A DNA stretch of 64,000 nt from Streptomyces sp. NA02950 (lineage in GTDB: Bacteria > Actinomycetota > Actinomycetes > Streptomycetales > Streptomycetaceae). Below the pieces are notes generated by a model that saw only the letters and a list, made by a program, of their open reading frames with translations, was not told the DNA's origin and made no database searches. Position numbers and translations under genes: made by a program. This document shows positions 9,005 to 15,315 of this stretch, in pieces (positions within the stretch are counted from its first letter, which is position 1; each line of letters starts with the position of its first letter). Location of the stretch: assembly GCF_013364155.1 (NCBI RefSeq), contig NZ_CP054916.1, positions 3,220,501-3,284,500 of the forward strand. Direction: 5' to 3'.

Positions 9005-10012
9005 ATGCGCCGCTACGGCAAGCACACCGACGAGGACGACGTCCGGGTCCGCCCCAACCGCAAGGGGAACCGCCCGCGCACCAACATCCGCCCCAAGCAC
9101 GAGGACGCCACCGAGGGGTTTGTGCTGACGGTCGACCGCGGACGGCTCACCGTCCTGGTCGAGGACCGCACCATCCTCGCCATGAAGGCCCGTGAGCTGG
9201 GCCGCAAGGGTGTTGTGGTGGGCGACCGGGTCGCCGTCGTCGGCGATCTGTCCGGCGACAAGGACACCCTGGCCCGGATCGTCCGGGTCGAGGAACGCTC
9301 CTCGGTGCTGCGCCGGACCGCCGATGACGACGACCCGTACGAGCGGGTGGTGGTCGCCAACGCCGAGCAGCTGGCGATCGTCACCGCGCTCGCCGACCCC
9401 GAGCCCCGGCCGCGGCTGATCGACCGCTGTCTGGTGGCCGCCTTCGACGCGGGTCTGGAGCCGCTGCTCTTCCTCACCAAGTCCGATCTGGCCCCGGCCG
9501 ACACGCTGCTGGAGACATACGAGGCACTGGGCGTGCCCTATGTCGTTACCAACCGGGACGAACTGACCGACGGTCAGGCGGCGGAACGGGTGCGGGAGCG
9601 GCTCGCGGACCGGATCACGGTTTTTGTCGGCCACTCCGGCGTGGGCAAGACGACCCTGGTCAACGCGCTGGTGCCGGACCGCAGGCGGGCCACCGGCCGG
9701 GTGAACGCGGTCACCGGCCGCGGCCGCCACACCACCACCTCGGCGCTCGCCCTCCCCCTCCCGGACGACAAGGGATGGGTGATCGACACCCCCGGGGTGC
9801 GCTCCTTCGGGCTGCACCACGTGGACCCGGCGCGGGTCATCCACGCCTTCCCGGACCTGCAGCCGGGCACGGCGGAGTGTCCGCGCGCATGCAGCCACGA
9901 CGAGCCGGACTGCGCGCTGGACCAGTGGGTGGCCGACGGCCACGCCGACCCGGCCCGGCTGTACTCGCTGCGGCGGCTGCTCGCCACCCGGGAGCGGCGC
10001 GAGGGGGACTGA
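9005..10012 (+). CDS. rsgA: RsgA, small-subunit ribosome biogenesis GTPase
   Basis: A protein of 335 aa. RsgA (YjeQ) is a circularly permuted GTPase that checks the decoding centre of the maturing 30S subunit and releases assembly factors such as RbfA. An OB-fold region spans about residues 36-95. The G motifs come in the permuted order TKSD (G4, 158-161), GHSGVGKTT (G1, 209-217) and DTPG (G3, 261-264). A zinc site follows with Cys292, Cys296, His298 and Cys303. It sits immediately after aroA, an arrangement conserved in actinobacteria including mycobacteria. Confidence 0.96.
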   Translation: MRRYGKHTDEDDVRVRPNRKGNRPRTNIRPKHEDATEGFVLTVDRGRLTVLVEDRTILAMKARELGRKGVVVGDRVAVVGDLSGDKDTLARIVRVEERSSVLRRTADDDDPYERVVVANAEQLAIVTALADPEPRPRLIDRCLVAAFDAGLEPLLFLTKSDLAPADTLLETYEALGVPYVVTNRDELTDGQAAERVRERLADRITVFVGHSGVGKTTLVNALVPDRRRATGRVNAVTGRGRHTTTSALALPLPDDKGWVIDTPGVRSFGLHHVDPARVIHAFPDLQPGTAECPRACSHDEPDCALDQWVADGHADPARLYSLRRLLATRERREGD

Positions 10013-10119
10013 CCCCGGCCCCCCGGCCACGTTTGCCACCCCCGACGGGAGGTAAATGGATAATCGCATCAAGGCACCCTCCGGCGAAGGCAGCCGTCAG
10101 CGGTTCGGGAGGAATCTCT

Positions 10120-10443
10120 ATGGCGTGGCTGCTGGTCGTGGTCGCCGGGCTCCTCGAGACCGGGTTCGCCGTCTGTCTCAAGCTCTCGCACGGCTTCACC
10201 CGCGTCTGGCCCACGATCGCCTTCTGTGTGTTCGCCCTCGGCAGCTTCGGACTGCTGACGCTGGCGCTGAAGAAGCTGGACGTGGGCCCGGCGTACGCGG
10301 TGTGGACGGGGATCGGGGCGGCCGGCACCGCGATCTACGGCATGGTCTTCCTCGGCGATCTGGTCTCCACCCTCAAGATCGTCTCCATCAGCCTGGTCAT
10401 CGTCGGGGTGATAGGGCTCCAGCTCTCCGGCTCGGCTCACTGA
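10120..10443 (+). CDS. sugE: SMR-family exporter, SugE/Gdx-like (guanidinium or quaternary ammonium)
   Basis: A protein of 107 aa with four transmembrane helices. The essential SMR carboxylate is Glu13 in the first helix (LLETGFAVCLKLSHGFTR). The K-x-S-HGFTR-x-WP pattern and the AYAVWTGIGAAGTAIYG signature of helix 3 place it in the SugE/Gdx branch, whose members export guanidinium, rather than in the EmrE multidrug branch. It starts at ATG 10120 after GGGAGGAAT. A GATAAT hexamer at 10059-10064 could be a -10 element but lacks a well-placed -35. Its 3' end overlaps the convergent TetR gene by 47 bp. Confidence 0.88.
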   Translation: MAWLLVVVAGLLETGFAVCLKLSHGFTRVWPTIAFCVFALGSFGLLTLALKKLDVGPAYAVWTGIGAAGTAIYGMVFLGDLVSTLKIVSISLVIVGVIGLQLSGSAH

Positions 10444-11071
10444 GCGGCGCGGAGGTGAGCGCACCGCGCACCACCGTCGCCACGTCCGCCGCCGGGGCGG
10501 GGGCGACCACATACGCCAGCGCCAGCCGCGCGGCGGTGTCGCAGGCGCGGGCCAGCTCCCCCGGTCCGCCGCGTGGCCATTGATCCGCCAGCAGCCGCAC
10601 CGACCGCTCCCGGACCTGGCTCAGCAGTTCGACCGGCGTGGGCAGCGGCGCCATGGTCTCCGCCCGCTCCGCGGCCCGGGGCCGCAGCGAGCGCGACGGC
10701 CGCGGGGGCGCCGGGTCGAGCCGTACGGGCGCGGGCAGCCGGTCCCCCCAGCAGCCCGTGAGCACCGCCCGCACCAGCGGATTCTCGGTCGCGGTCCGTA
10801 CCGTCCAGACGGCCGCGGCGGCCAGCCGCTCCCCGGGGTCCACGGGGCCGGGCGGCTGGGTGAGCGCCTGTTCCAACCCGCTCAGATAGGCGTCCGCCTC
10901 GCGCCGCAGCAGGGCGCGGGCCAGTCCGTCCTTGCCGCCGAACTCGTTGTAGAGGGTCTGCCTCGAGACCCCGGCGGCCGCGGCGACATCGACCATCCGG
11001 ACCGCCGCCCAGGAGCCTTCCGCGAGCGCGGTGTAGGCCGCGTCCAACAAGGATTCGCGCGCTGCGGGCAC
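10397..11071 (-). CDS. TetR-family transcriptional regulator
   Basis: A protein of 224 aa from the second GTG (11071), which has GGGGAGG five bases upstream; a GTG two codons earlier overlaps that Shine-Dalgarno sequence. The N-terminal helix-turn-helix is clear ([20 protein letters not shown], near residues 28-47). The C-terminal ligand domain is variable, as usual for TetR proteins. It is convergent with the SMR exporter, overlapping it by 47 bp at the 3' ends, and divergent from hisN. It is a plausible regulator of the exporter or of itself. A TTGAC/GTCAA inverted repeat lies in its promoter. Confidence 0.88.
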   Translation of the reverse strand: MPAARESLLDAAYTALAEGSWAAVRMVDVAAAAGVSRQTLYNEFGGKDGLARALLRREADAYLSGLEQALTQPPGPVDPGERLAAAAVWTVRTATENPLVRAVLTGCWGDRLPAPVRLDPAPPRPSRSLRPRAAERAETMAPLPTPVELLSQVRERSVRLLADQWPRGGPGELARACDTAARLALAYVVAPAPAADVATVVRGALTSAPLSEPSRRAGALSPRR

Positions 11072-11097
11072 CGTCACCTCCCCAGCCGGGTGCGGAC

Positions 11098-11126
11098 AGA
11101 ATTGACGGGCCGCCAGATACTGTCAA
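11098..11126 (-). promoter_or_regulatory. Candidate promoter and operator of the TetR gene
   Basis: On the minus strand a perfect -35 TTGACA (11121-11126) is followed by 17 bases and AATTCT (11098-11103). A transcript would start about 20 bases before the GTG at 11071. The -35 forms half of an inverted repeat, TTGAC (11102-11106, plus strand) with GTCAA (11122-11126), spacing 15. This is a plausible autoregulatory operator (inference). Confidence 0.45.
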
Positions 11127-11196
11127 GGGATCCGGTGCGCTCCGACGCACCCGGGCCACGGCCGCGCTCATGTGGCTTCGGTTCATTCCGTATCGA

Positions 11197-11211
11197 TACT
11201 GTTCGGCCATG
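11197..11211 (+). promoter_or_regulatory. Candidate leaderless promoter of hisN
   Basis: TACTGT (11197-11202) matches the actinobacterial -10 pattern TANNNT and is followed by six bases and the hisN ATG (11209). Transcription would start at or within one base of the A. No Shine-Dalgarno sequence is present and no good -35 is visible. Confidence 0.45.
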
Positions 11212-12003
11212 CCCGACTACCACGATGACCTGCGCCTCGGCCATGTGCTGGCCGACGCCGCCGACGCCACGACCATGGAGCGGTTCAAGGCCCTCGACCT
11301 CCAGGTCGAGACCAAACCCGACATGACACCGGTGACCGAGGCCGACAAGGCGGCCGAGGAACTGATCCGCAGCCAGTTGCAGCGCGCCCGGCCGCGTGAC
11401 GCCGTGCTCGGCGAGGAGTTCGGCAGCGAGGGCAGCGGACCGCGCCGCTGGGTCATCGACCCGATCGACGGCACCAAGAACTACGTCCGCGGGGTCCCGG
11501 TCTGGGCCACCCTGATCGCGCTCATGGAGCGCGGCGAGGGCGGCGACCGGCCGGTGGTCGGGGTGGTCTCGGCTCCGGCCCTGGGCCGCCGCTGGTGGGC
11601 CGCCGAGGGGCTCGGGGCGTACACCGGACGGAGTCTGTCGTCCGCCAGTCGGCTGCGGGTCTCCGGGGTGACCCGGCTCGCCGACGCCTCGTTCGCGTAC
11701 TCCTCGCTCAGCGGCTGGGAGGAGCGGGGGAAGCTGGACGGCTTCCTGGGGCTGACCCGCGCCTGCTGGCGCACCCGCGGCTACGGCGATTTCTGGCCGT
11801 ACATGATGGTCGCCGAGGGCTCGGTGGACATCTGCGCCGAGCCGGAGCTGTCGCTGTGGGACATGGCGGCGAACGCGGTGATCGTCCAGGAGGCGGGCGG
11901 CCGCTTCACCGGGCTGGACGGGGTACCGGGTCCGAACAGCGGCGATGCGGCGGCATCCAACGGACTGCTCCACGGACCGCTGCTGGATCACCTCCGGTCC
12001 TGA
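11209..12003 (+). CDS. hisN: HisN, inositol-monophosphatase-type histidinol-phosphatase
   Basis: A protein of 264 aa of the IMPase superfamily. It dephosphorylates L-histidinol phosphate, the penultimate step of histidine synthesis, in actinobacteria that lack the HisB-type phosphatase. Metal-binding motifs are complete: [12 protein letters not shown] near residues 43-54, LGEEFG, the [15 protein letters not shown] motif near residue 82, and [15 protein letters not shown] near the C-terminus. The ATG at 11209 lacks a ribosome-binding site and is probably leaderless. A strong hairpin follows at 12040-12082. Related inositol monophosphatases are the main alternative, but the family context favours HisN. 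Confidence 0.9.
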   Translation: MPDYHDDLRLGHVLADAADATTMERFKALDLQVETKPDMTPVTEADKAAEELIRSQLQRARPRDAVLGEEFGSEGSGPRRWVIDPIDGTKNYVRGVPVWATLIALMERGEGGDRPVVGVVSAPALGRRWWAAEGLGAYTGRSLSSASRLRVSGVTRLADASFAYSSLSGWEERGKLDGFLGLTRACWRTRGYGDFWPYMMVAEGSVDICAEPELSLWDMAANAVIVQEAGGRFTGLDGVPGPNSGDAAASNGLLHGPLLDHLRS

Positions 12004-12039
12004 GCCCGGGCCACTCCGGATCCGTTCAGACTGTCAATC

Positions 12040-12082
12040 GGCGCGCAGGAGCCAGGAAGCGGCAGATCCGCTTCCGCGCGCC
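12040..12082 (+). terminator. Hairpin downstream of hisN
   Basis: An outer stem GGCGCGC/GCGCGCC (12040-12046 with 12076-12082) and a perfect inner stem GGAAGCGG/CCGCTTCC (12055-12062 with 12068-12075) are joined by a one-sided 8-base bulge. CTTGTTG follows. It probably terminates hisN transcription; it could also be the 5' part of the leader of the CBS gene. Confidence 0.55.
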
Positions 12083-12124
12083 CTTGTTGAGTCCGCCAAA
12101 GCATGTGAACATGAGAATCCAGGA

Positions 12125-12200
12125 CCTTGTGAACTTGTGCATCCTTTCACAGGCGCCTCCGGCGCCGGGTGTTCGCACCCTGGATGCACCAAGGAGGTGG
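12125..12200 (+). ncRNA. Candidate structured leader RNA upstream of the CBS-domain gene
   Basis: Three stems fit together here. P1 is GTGCATCC (12137-12144) with GGATGCAC (12182-12189). P2 is GGCGCC (12152-12157) with GGCGCC (12161-12166). P3 is GGGTG (12167-12171) with CACCC (12176-12180), closed by a TTCG tetraloop. Together they form a three-way junction. A competing stem, TGTGAA (12128-12133) with TTCACA (12146-12151), encloses the 5' arm of P1 and would make a pseudoknot. The strong Shine-Dalgarno AAGGAGG starts two bases after P1. I recognise no known riboswitch class. Confidence 0.5.
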
Positions 12201-12208
12201 CTCCATCC

Positions 12209-12607
12209 ATGCCCATGCACGTCCGTGACGCCATGAGCTCGGTGGTCCTCACCATCGGCCCCGCGCATACGCTCCGCCAGGCCGCCCGGCTGATGTCGGA
12301 CCGCCGGGTCGGATCGGCCATCGTGCTCGATCCCGACACCAGCGGCCTCGGCATCATCACCGAGCGCGACATCCTCAACTCCCTGGGCGCGGGCCAGGAT
12401 CCGGACCACGAGACCGCACACGCCCACACCACCGCCGACGTCGTCTTCGCCGCCCCCGGGTGGACGCTGGACGAGGCGGCGCGCACGATGGCCCATGGCG
12501 GTTTCCGCCATCTCGTCGTGCTCGACGCGGGTGATCCCGTCGGGGTGGTCTCGGTGCGCGACATCATCCGCTGCTGGGCCCCGGTCCCGCAGCCCGCGAT
12601 GGCCTGA
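12209..12607 (+). CDS. Two-CBS-domain protein
   Basis: A protein of 132 aa made of a tandem pair of CBS domains (about 1-60 and 70-128; for example MHVRDAMSSVVLTIGP, then GIITERDIL and GVVSVRDII). Such stand-alone Bateman modules bind adenine nucleotides or related ligands and sense energy state. No enzyme domain is attached. The ATG at 12209 is chosen because an almost perfect Shine-Dalgarno sequence (AAGGAGGTGG, 12191-12200) precedes it. The leader in front is unusually structured. It is convergent with katA, separated by a bidirectional hairpin. Confidence 0.88.
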   Translation: MPMHVRDAMSSVVLTIGPAHTLRQAARLMSDRRVGSAIVLDPDTSGLGIITERDILNSLGAGQDPDHETAHAHTTADVVFAAPGWTLDEAARTMAHGGFRHLVVLDAGDPVGVVSVRDIIRCWAPVPQPAMA

Positions 12608-12698
12608 GACCTCCGGGCCGGAGCATCCGGGCCGGAGCATCGGGCGCGGCCCGGCCGGCCCCGGGGCGCGCCGTACGGGGCGCCCCGTCCGAGGCACA

Positions 12699-12735
12699 CG
12701 GAGAGGCCGGAGCCCACTGGCGTCCGGCCTCTCCG
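12699..12735. terminator. Bidirectional hairpin between the CBS gene and katA
   Basis: A perfect 13-bp stem, CGGAGAGGCCGGA (12699-12711) with TCCGGCCTCTCCG (12723-12735) and an 11-base loop, lies in the convergent intergenic space. It is suited to end both transcripts. Confidence 0.75.
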
Positions 12736-12756
12736 GTTCTGTACGACAAGCGCCCG

Positions 12757-14223
12757 TCAGCCGCGCAAGGCCTGGACCGCGGCCTCCAGTCGCTTGCCGT
12801 AGTCGGCGTCCGCCTTGCGGAAGTTCTCGATCGCCCGCTGCGCGATGTCATCGCGCGACACCTGCGAGATGAACCCCGCGAGGTTGGCGATCAGGCGCTC
12901 CTTCTCCTCGTCCGACATCAGCCGGTAGAGGTTGCCCGCCTGGACGAAGTCGTCGTCCTCGGCGTGTGAGGGAGTCTCGTGGTCACCGGTGCGGCCGGAG
13001 ACCGCGACCGGCTGCCACAGCGGCCGACCGGTCTGCGCCGGGCCGCCGAAGCTGTTCGGCTCGTAATTCTTGGCGCCCGCGTGACGGCCGTCGTACAGGA
13101 GGCCGTCCCGGCCGTGGGTGCGCGCCTCGGTGGCGTGCGGACGGTTCACCGGCAGGTGGTCGGCGTTGATGCCGACGCGGTAGCGGTGGGCGTCGCCGTA
13201 GGCGAACAGCCGGCCCTGGAGCATCTTGTCCGGGGACGGGCCGATGCCCGGCACCAGATGGGCCGGCGAGAAGATCGACTGCTCGACCTCGGCGAAGATG
13301 TTCCGCGGGTTGCGGTTGAGCTCCAGCTTGCCGATCTCGATCGGGGGGTAGTCCTCGTGCGGCCAGACCTTGGTCAGGTCGAACGGGTTGAAGCGGTAGG
13401 TCGCCGCGTCCGCCTCGGGCATGATCTGCACCTGGACGGTCCAGCCCGGGAAGTCCCCGCGCTCGATGGCCTCGCGCAGATCGCGCTGGTGGCTGTCGGG
13501 GTCCTTGCCCGCGATCACCTCGGCCTCCTCGGAGGTGAGGTTCTTGATGCCCTGGTCGGTCTTGAAGTGGTACTTGACCCAGAAGACCTCACCGGCGTCG
13601 TTGTTCCACTGGAAGGTGTGCGAGCCGAAGCCGTCCATGTGGCGGTACGAGGCGGGGATGCCGCGGTCGCCGAACAGCCAGGTGACCTGGTGGGTGGACT
13701 CGGGCGACAGGCCCCAGAAGTCCCAGACGTTGTCCGCCTCCTGCGAGCCGGTGTACGGGTCGCGCTTCTGGGTGTGGATGAAGTCGGGGAACTTGATGGC
13801 GTCCTTGATGAAGAACACCGGGGTGTTGTTCCCGACGAGGTCGTAATTGCCCTCTTCGGTGTAGAACTTCAGCGCGAAACCGCGCGGGTCGCGCACCGCG
13901 TCCGCCGAGCCGAGGTTGCCGGCCACCGTGGAGAAGCGCAGGAACGTCTCGGTCTGCTTGCCGACCTCGGAGAGGAACGCGGCGCGGGTGTAACGCGTCA
14001 CATCGGCGGTCACCGTGAAGGTGCCGTACGCACCGGCGCCGCGCGCGTGGACGATCCGCTCCGGGATCCGCTCGCGGTTGAAGTGGGCCAGTTTCTCGAT
14101 CAGGTGCTGGTCCTGGATCAGACCCGGACCGCCGGCACCGGCCGTCTCGCTGTTCTGGTTGTCCGCCACCGGAGCGCCGGACTCCGTGGTCAGCGGACCA
14201 GCGATGTTCTCCTGGACCGTCAC
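12757..14223 (-). CDS. katA: Monofunctional haem catalase
   Basis: A clade-3-sized catalase of 488 aa that dismutates hydrogen peroxide. The distal His59 lies in [10 protein letters not shown], the distal Asn in [13 protein letters not shown] (near 132-133), and the proximal haem ligand Tyr342 in [12 protein letters not shown]. It is transcribed away from catR. The sequence between them contains the palindrome TTAGAC-TTT-GTCTAA, resembling the CatR box described for the S. coelicolor major vegetative catalase, so peroxide-inducible derepression by CatR is expected. The GTG at 14223 opens [11 protein letters not shown] bidirectional hairpin follows the stop. Confidence 0.96.
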   Translation of the reverse strand: MTVQENIAGPLTTESGAPVADNQNSETAGAGGPGLIQDQHLIEKLAHFNRERIPERIVHARGAGAYGTFTVTADVTRYTRAAFLSEVGKQTETFLRFSTVAGNLGSADAVRDPRGFALKFYTEEGNYDLVGNNTPVFFIKDAIKFPDFIHTQKRDPYTGSQEADNVWDFWGLSPESTHQVTWLFGDRGIPASYRHMDGFGSHTFQWNNDAGEVFWVKYHFKTDQGIKNLTSEEAEVIAGKDPDSHQRDLREAIERGDFPGWTVQVQIMPEADAATYRFNPFDLTKVWPHEDYPPIEIGKLELNRNPRNIFAEVEQSIFSPAHLVPGIGPSPDKMLQGRLFAYGDAHRYRVGINADHLPVNRPHATEARTHGRDGLLYDGRHAGAKNYEPNSFGGPAQTGRPLWQPVAVSGRTGDHETPSHAEDDDFVQAGNLYRLMSDEEKERLIANLAGFISQVSRDDIAQRAIENFRKADADYGKRLEAAVQALRG

Positions 14224-14282
14224 GTGCGCCTCCTGCGTACTCGCGTCCTGACCCCTCGGTCCGGGGTGAGGACCACCCTACA

Positions 14283-14297
14283 TTAGACTTTGTCTAA
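14283..14297. promoter_or_regulatory. CatR (Fur/PerR-type) operator palindrome
   Basis: TTAGAC (14283-14288), TTT, GTCTAA (14292-14297) is a perfect 6-3-6 inverted repeat 60 bp upstream of katA. It resembles PerR/CatR boxes in its AT-rich palindromic core and contrasts with the G+C-rich surroundings. Metal-loaded CatR would repress here until oxidised by peroxide. Confidence 0.78.
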
Positions 14298-14385
14298 GTC
14301 AAGAACGCCTGGAGAGTGATACCGGATCTGGCCATGGACTCGCCCGCTGCTACCCTTGTCCTTATCTGACTGATAGGTGAATGGC

Positions 14386-14802
14386 ATGAGTGACCTGCTG
14401 GAACGGCTCCGGGGACGGGGCTGGCGACTGACCGCGCAGCGGCGTGTGGTCGCCGAGGTCCTCGACGGGGACCACGTGCACTACACCGCCGACGAGGTTC
14501 ACGCGCTGGCGGCCGACCGCCTGCCCGAGATCTCGCGCGCCACGGTGTACAACACCCTCGGTGAGCTCGTCTCTCTCGGCGAGGTGATCGAGGTCAGCAC
14601 CGACGGCCGGGCCAAGCGCTACGACCCGAACGCCCACCACGCCCACCAGCACCTGGTGTGCGCGCGGTGCGGCACGATCCGCGATGTCCACCCCACCGGT
14701 GACCCGCTGGCCGACCTCCCGGCGCCGGAGCGCTTCGGCTTCGCGGTCTCCGCGGTCGAGGTGACCTATCGCGGACTGTGCCCCGACTGCGCGGCCGCCT
14801 GA
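14386..14802 (+). CDS. catR: CatR, peroxide-sensing Fur-family repressor
   Basis: A protein of 138 aa. The N-terminal winged helix (MSDLLERLRGRGWRLTAQR, then ISRATVYNTLGELV) binds DNA. The C-terminal dimer domain has the metal-binding HHAHQHLVCARCG region and a second cysteine pair LCPDC near the end. By family it is a PerR-like sensor that represses the adjacent catalase gene. I take ATG 14386 (MSDLL) rather than the GTG at 14377, since AGGTGA precedes it at 14375-14380. A weaker TATC-N5-GATA repeat (14363-14375) overlaps its own upstream region and may allow autoregulation. Divergent from katA. Confidence 0.94.
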   Translation: MSDLLERLRGRGWRLTAQRRVVAEVLDGDHVHYTADEVHALAADRLPEISRATVYNTLGELVSLGEVIEVSTDGRAKRYDPNAHHAHQHLVCARCGTIRDVHPTGDPLADLPAPERFGFAVSAVEVTYRGLCPDCAAA

Positions 14803-14816
14803 CGCCCCCGTCCTGG

Positions 14817-14849
14817 GAAGCCCCGCTCCTGTTCGCGGAGCCGGGCTTC
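14817..14849 (+). terminator. Hairpin downstream of catR
   Basis: GAAGCCCCGCTCC (14817-14829) pairs with GGAGCCGGGCTTC (14837-14849), 12 of 13 positions, around a 7-base loop, 15 bases after the catR stop. Confidence 0.65.
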
Positions 14850-14872
14850 ATCTTGGCCGAATCACGACATGA

Positions 14873-14907
14873 CGAAGGGCCCGGATCCTGAGGATCCGGG
14901 CCCTTCG
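14873..14907 (-). terminator. Terminator hairpin of the first initiator tRNA
   Basis: A perfect 16-bp stem, CGAAGGGCCCGGATCC (14873-14888) with GGATCCGGGCCCTTCG (14892-14907) and a 3-base loop, lies just downstream of the minus-strand tRNA. Confidence 0.8.
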
Positions 14908-14913
14908 TTCTCG

Positions 14914-14987
14914 TAGCGGGGACAGGATTTGAACCTGCGACCTCTGGGTTATGAGCCCAGCGAGCTACCGAGCTGCTCCACCCCGCG
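14914..14987 (-). tRNA. Initiator tRNA-fMet (CAT), copy 1
   Basis: A 74-nt tRNA. The anticodon is CAT in the loop CTCATAA, with the anticodon stem CTGGG/CCCAG whose three consecutive G:C pairs mark initiators. Position 1 (C) and position 72 (T) do not pair, the second initiator hallmark. The D-loop and T-loop (GGTTCAAATCC) are normal. CCA is not encoded. It initiates translation with formyl-Met. Identical to the copy at 17339-17412. Confidence 0.96.
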
Positions 14988-15120
14988 TCGGTGTGGACCA
15001 ACCTTAACCCGCTGCCGACGATCGGAGCAAACCGGTTACCCGCGCGCCACCCGTGCGCCACGGGATGGCCCCGGACCCGCCCGGTGCGACGGCGCCCGGC
15101 GCCCCCGCCCCCGACGTGAT

Positions 15121-15315
15121 CTAGTACCGCGTCAGACGAGGTCCGCCCCGCTCGCCGGCCTGGCACGCTCCCCCAGCTACCGCTGGGAGGTGCCCCCTCT
15201 CGGCGCGTTGGCCGAAAGCCCGAGCAGGCCCATTGCGAGGGCTTCCCCGCCGCCTTGCGATCGCACGCACCAGGACGCCTCGCCACCGGTCACACCTCGG
15301 CTGACGCGGCACTAG
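15121..15315. mobile_element. 187-bp MITE with CTAG target duplication
   Basis: The CTAG at 15121-15124 is duplicated at 15312-15315. Just inside are 18-bp terminal inverted repeats (15125-15142 and 15294-15311) starting TACCGCGTCAG and TGCCGCGTCAG, 16 of 18 positions identical. No transposase is encoded. CTAG duplications are typical of IS5- and IS701-type transposition, so it is probably mobilised in trans. Inside is a hairpin-forming segment around 15170-15195 (CCCAGctacCGCTGGG) that I recall as common in Streptomyces intergenic DNA. The right-hand CTAG supplies the TAG stop of the Sel1-repeat gene. Confidence 0.75.

Noticed and set aside
7415..10072. An 885-codon open frame on the minus strand
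   Set aside because: It is the mirror of aroA and rsgA, which have complete catalytic motifs on the plus strand.
10013..10119. Guanidine riboswitch before the SugE-like gene
   Set aside because: The leader has short G+C hairpins, but I could not fit the conserved loops of guanidine-I, -II or -III classes. A covariance-model search would settle it.
12128..12151. CRP-type operator (TGTGA-N14-TCACA) before the CBS gene
   Set aside because: The half-sites match, but the spacer is too long for CRP, and the repeat fits better as part of the RNA fold.
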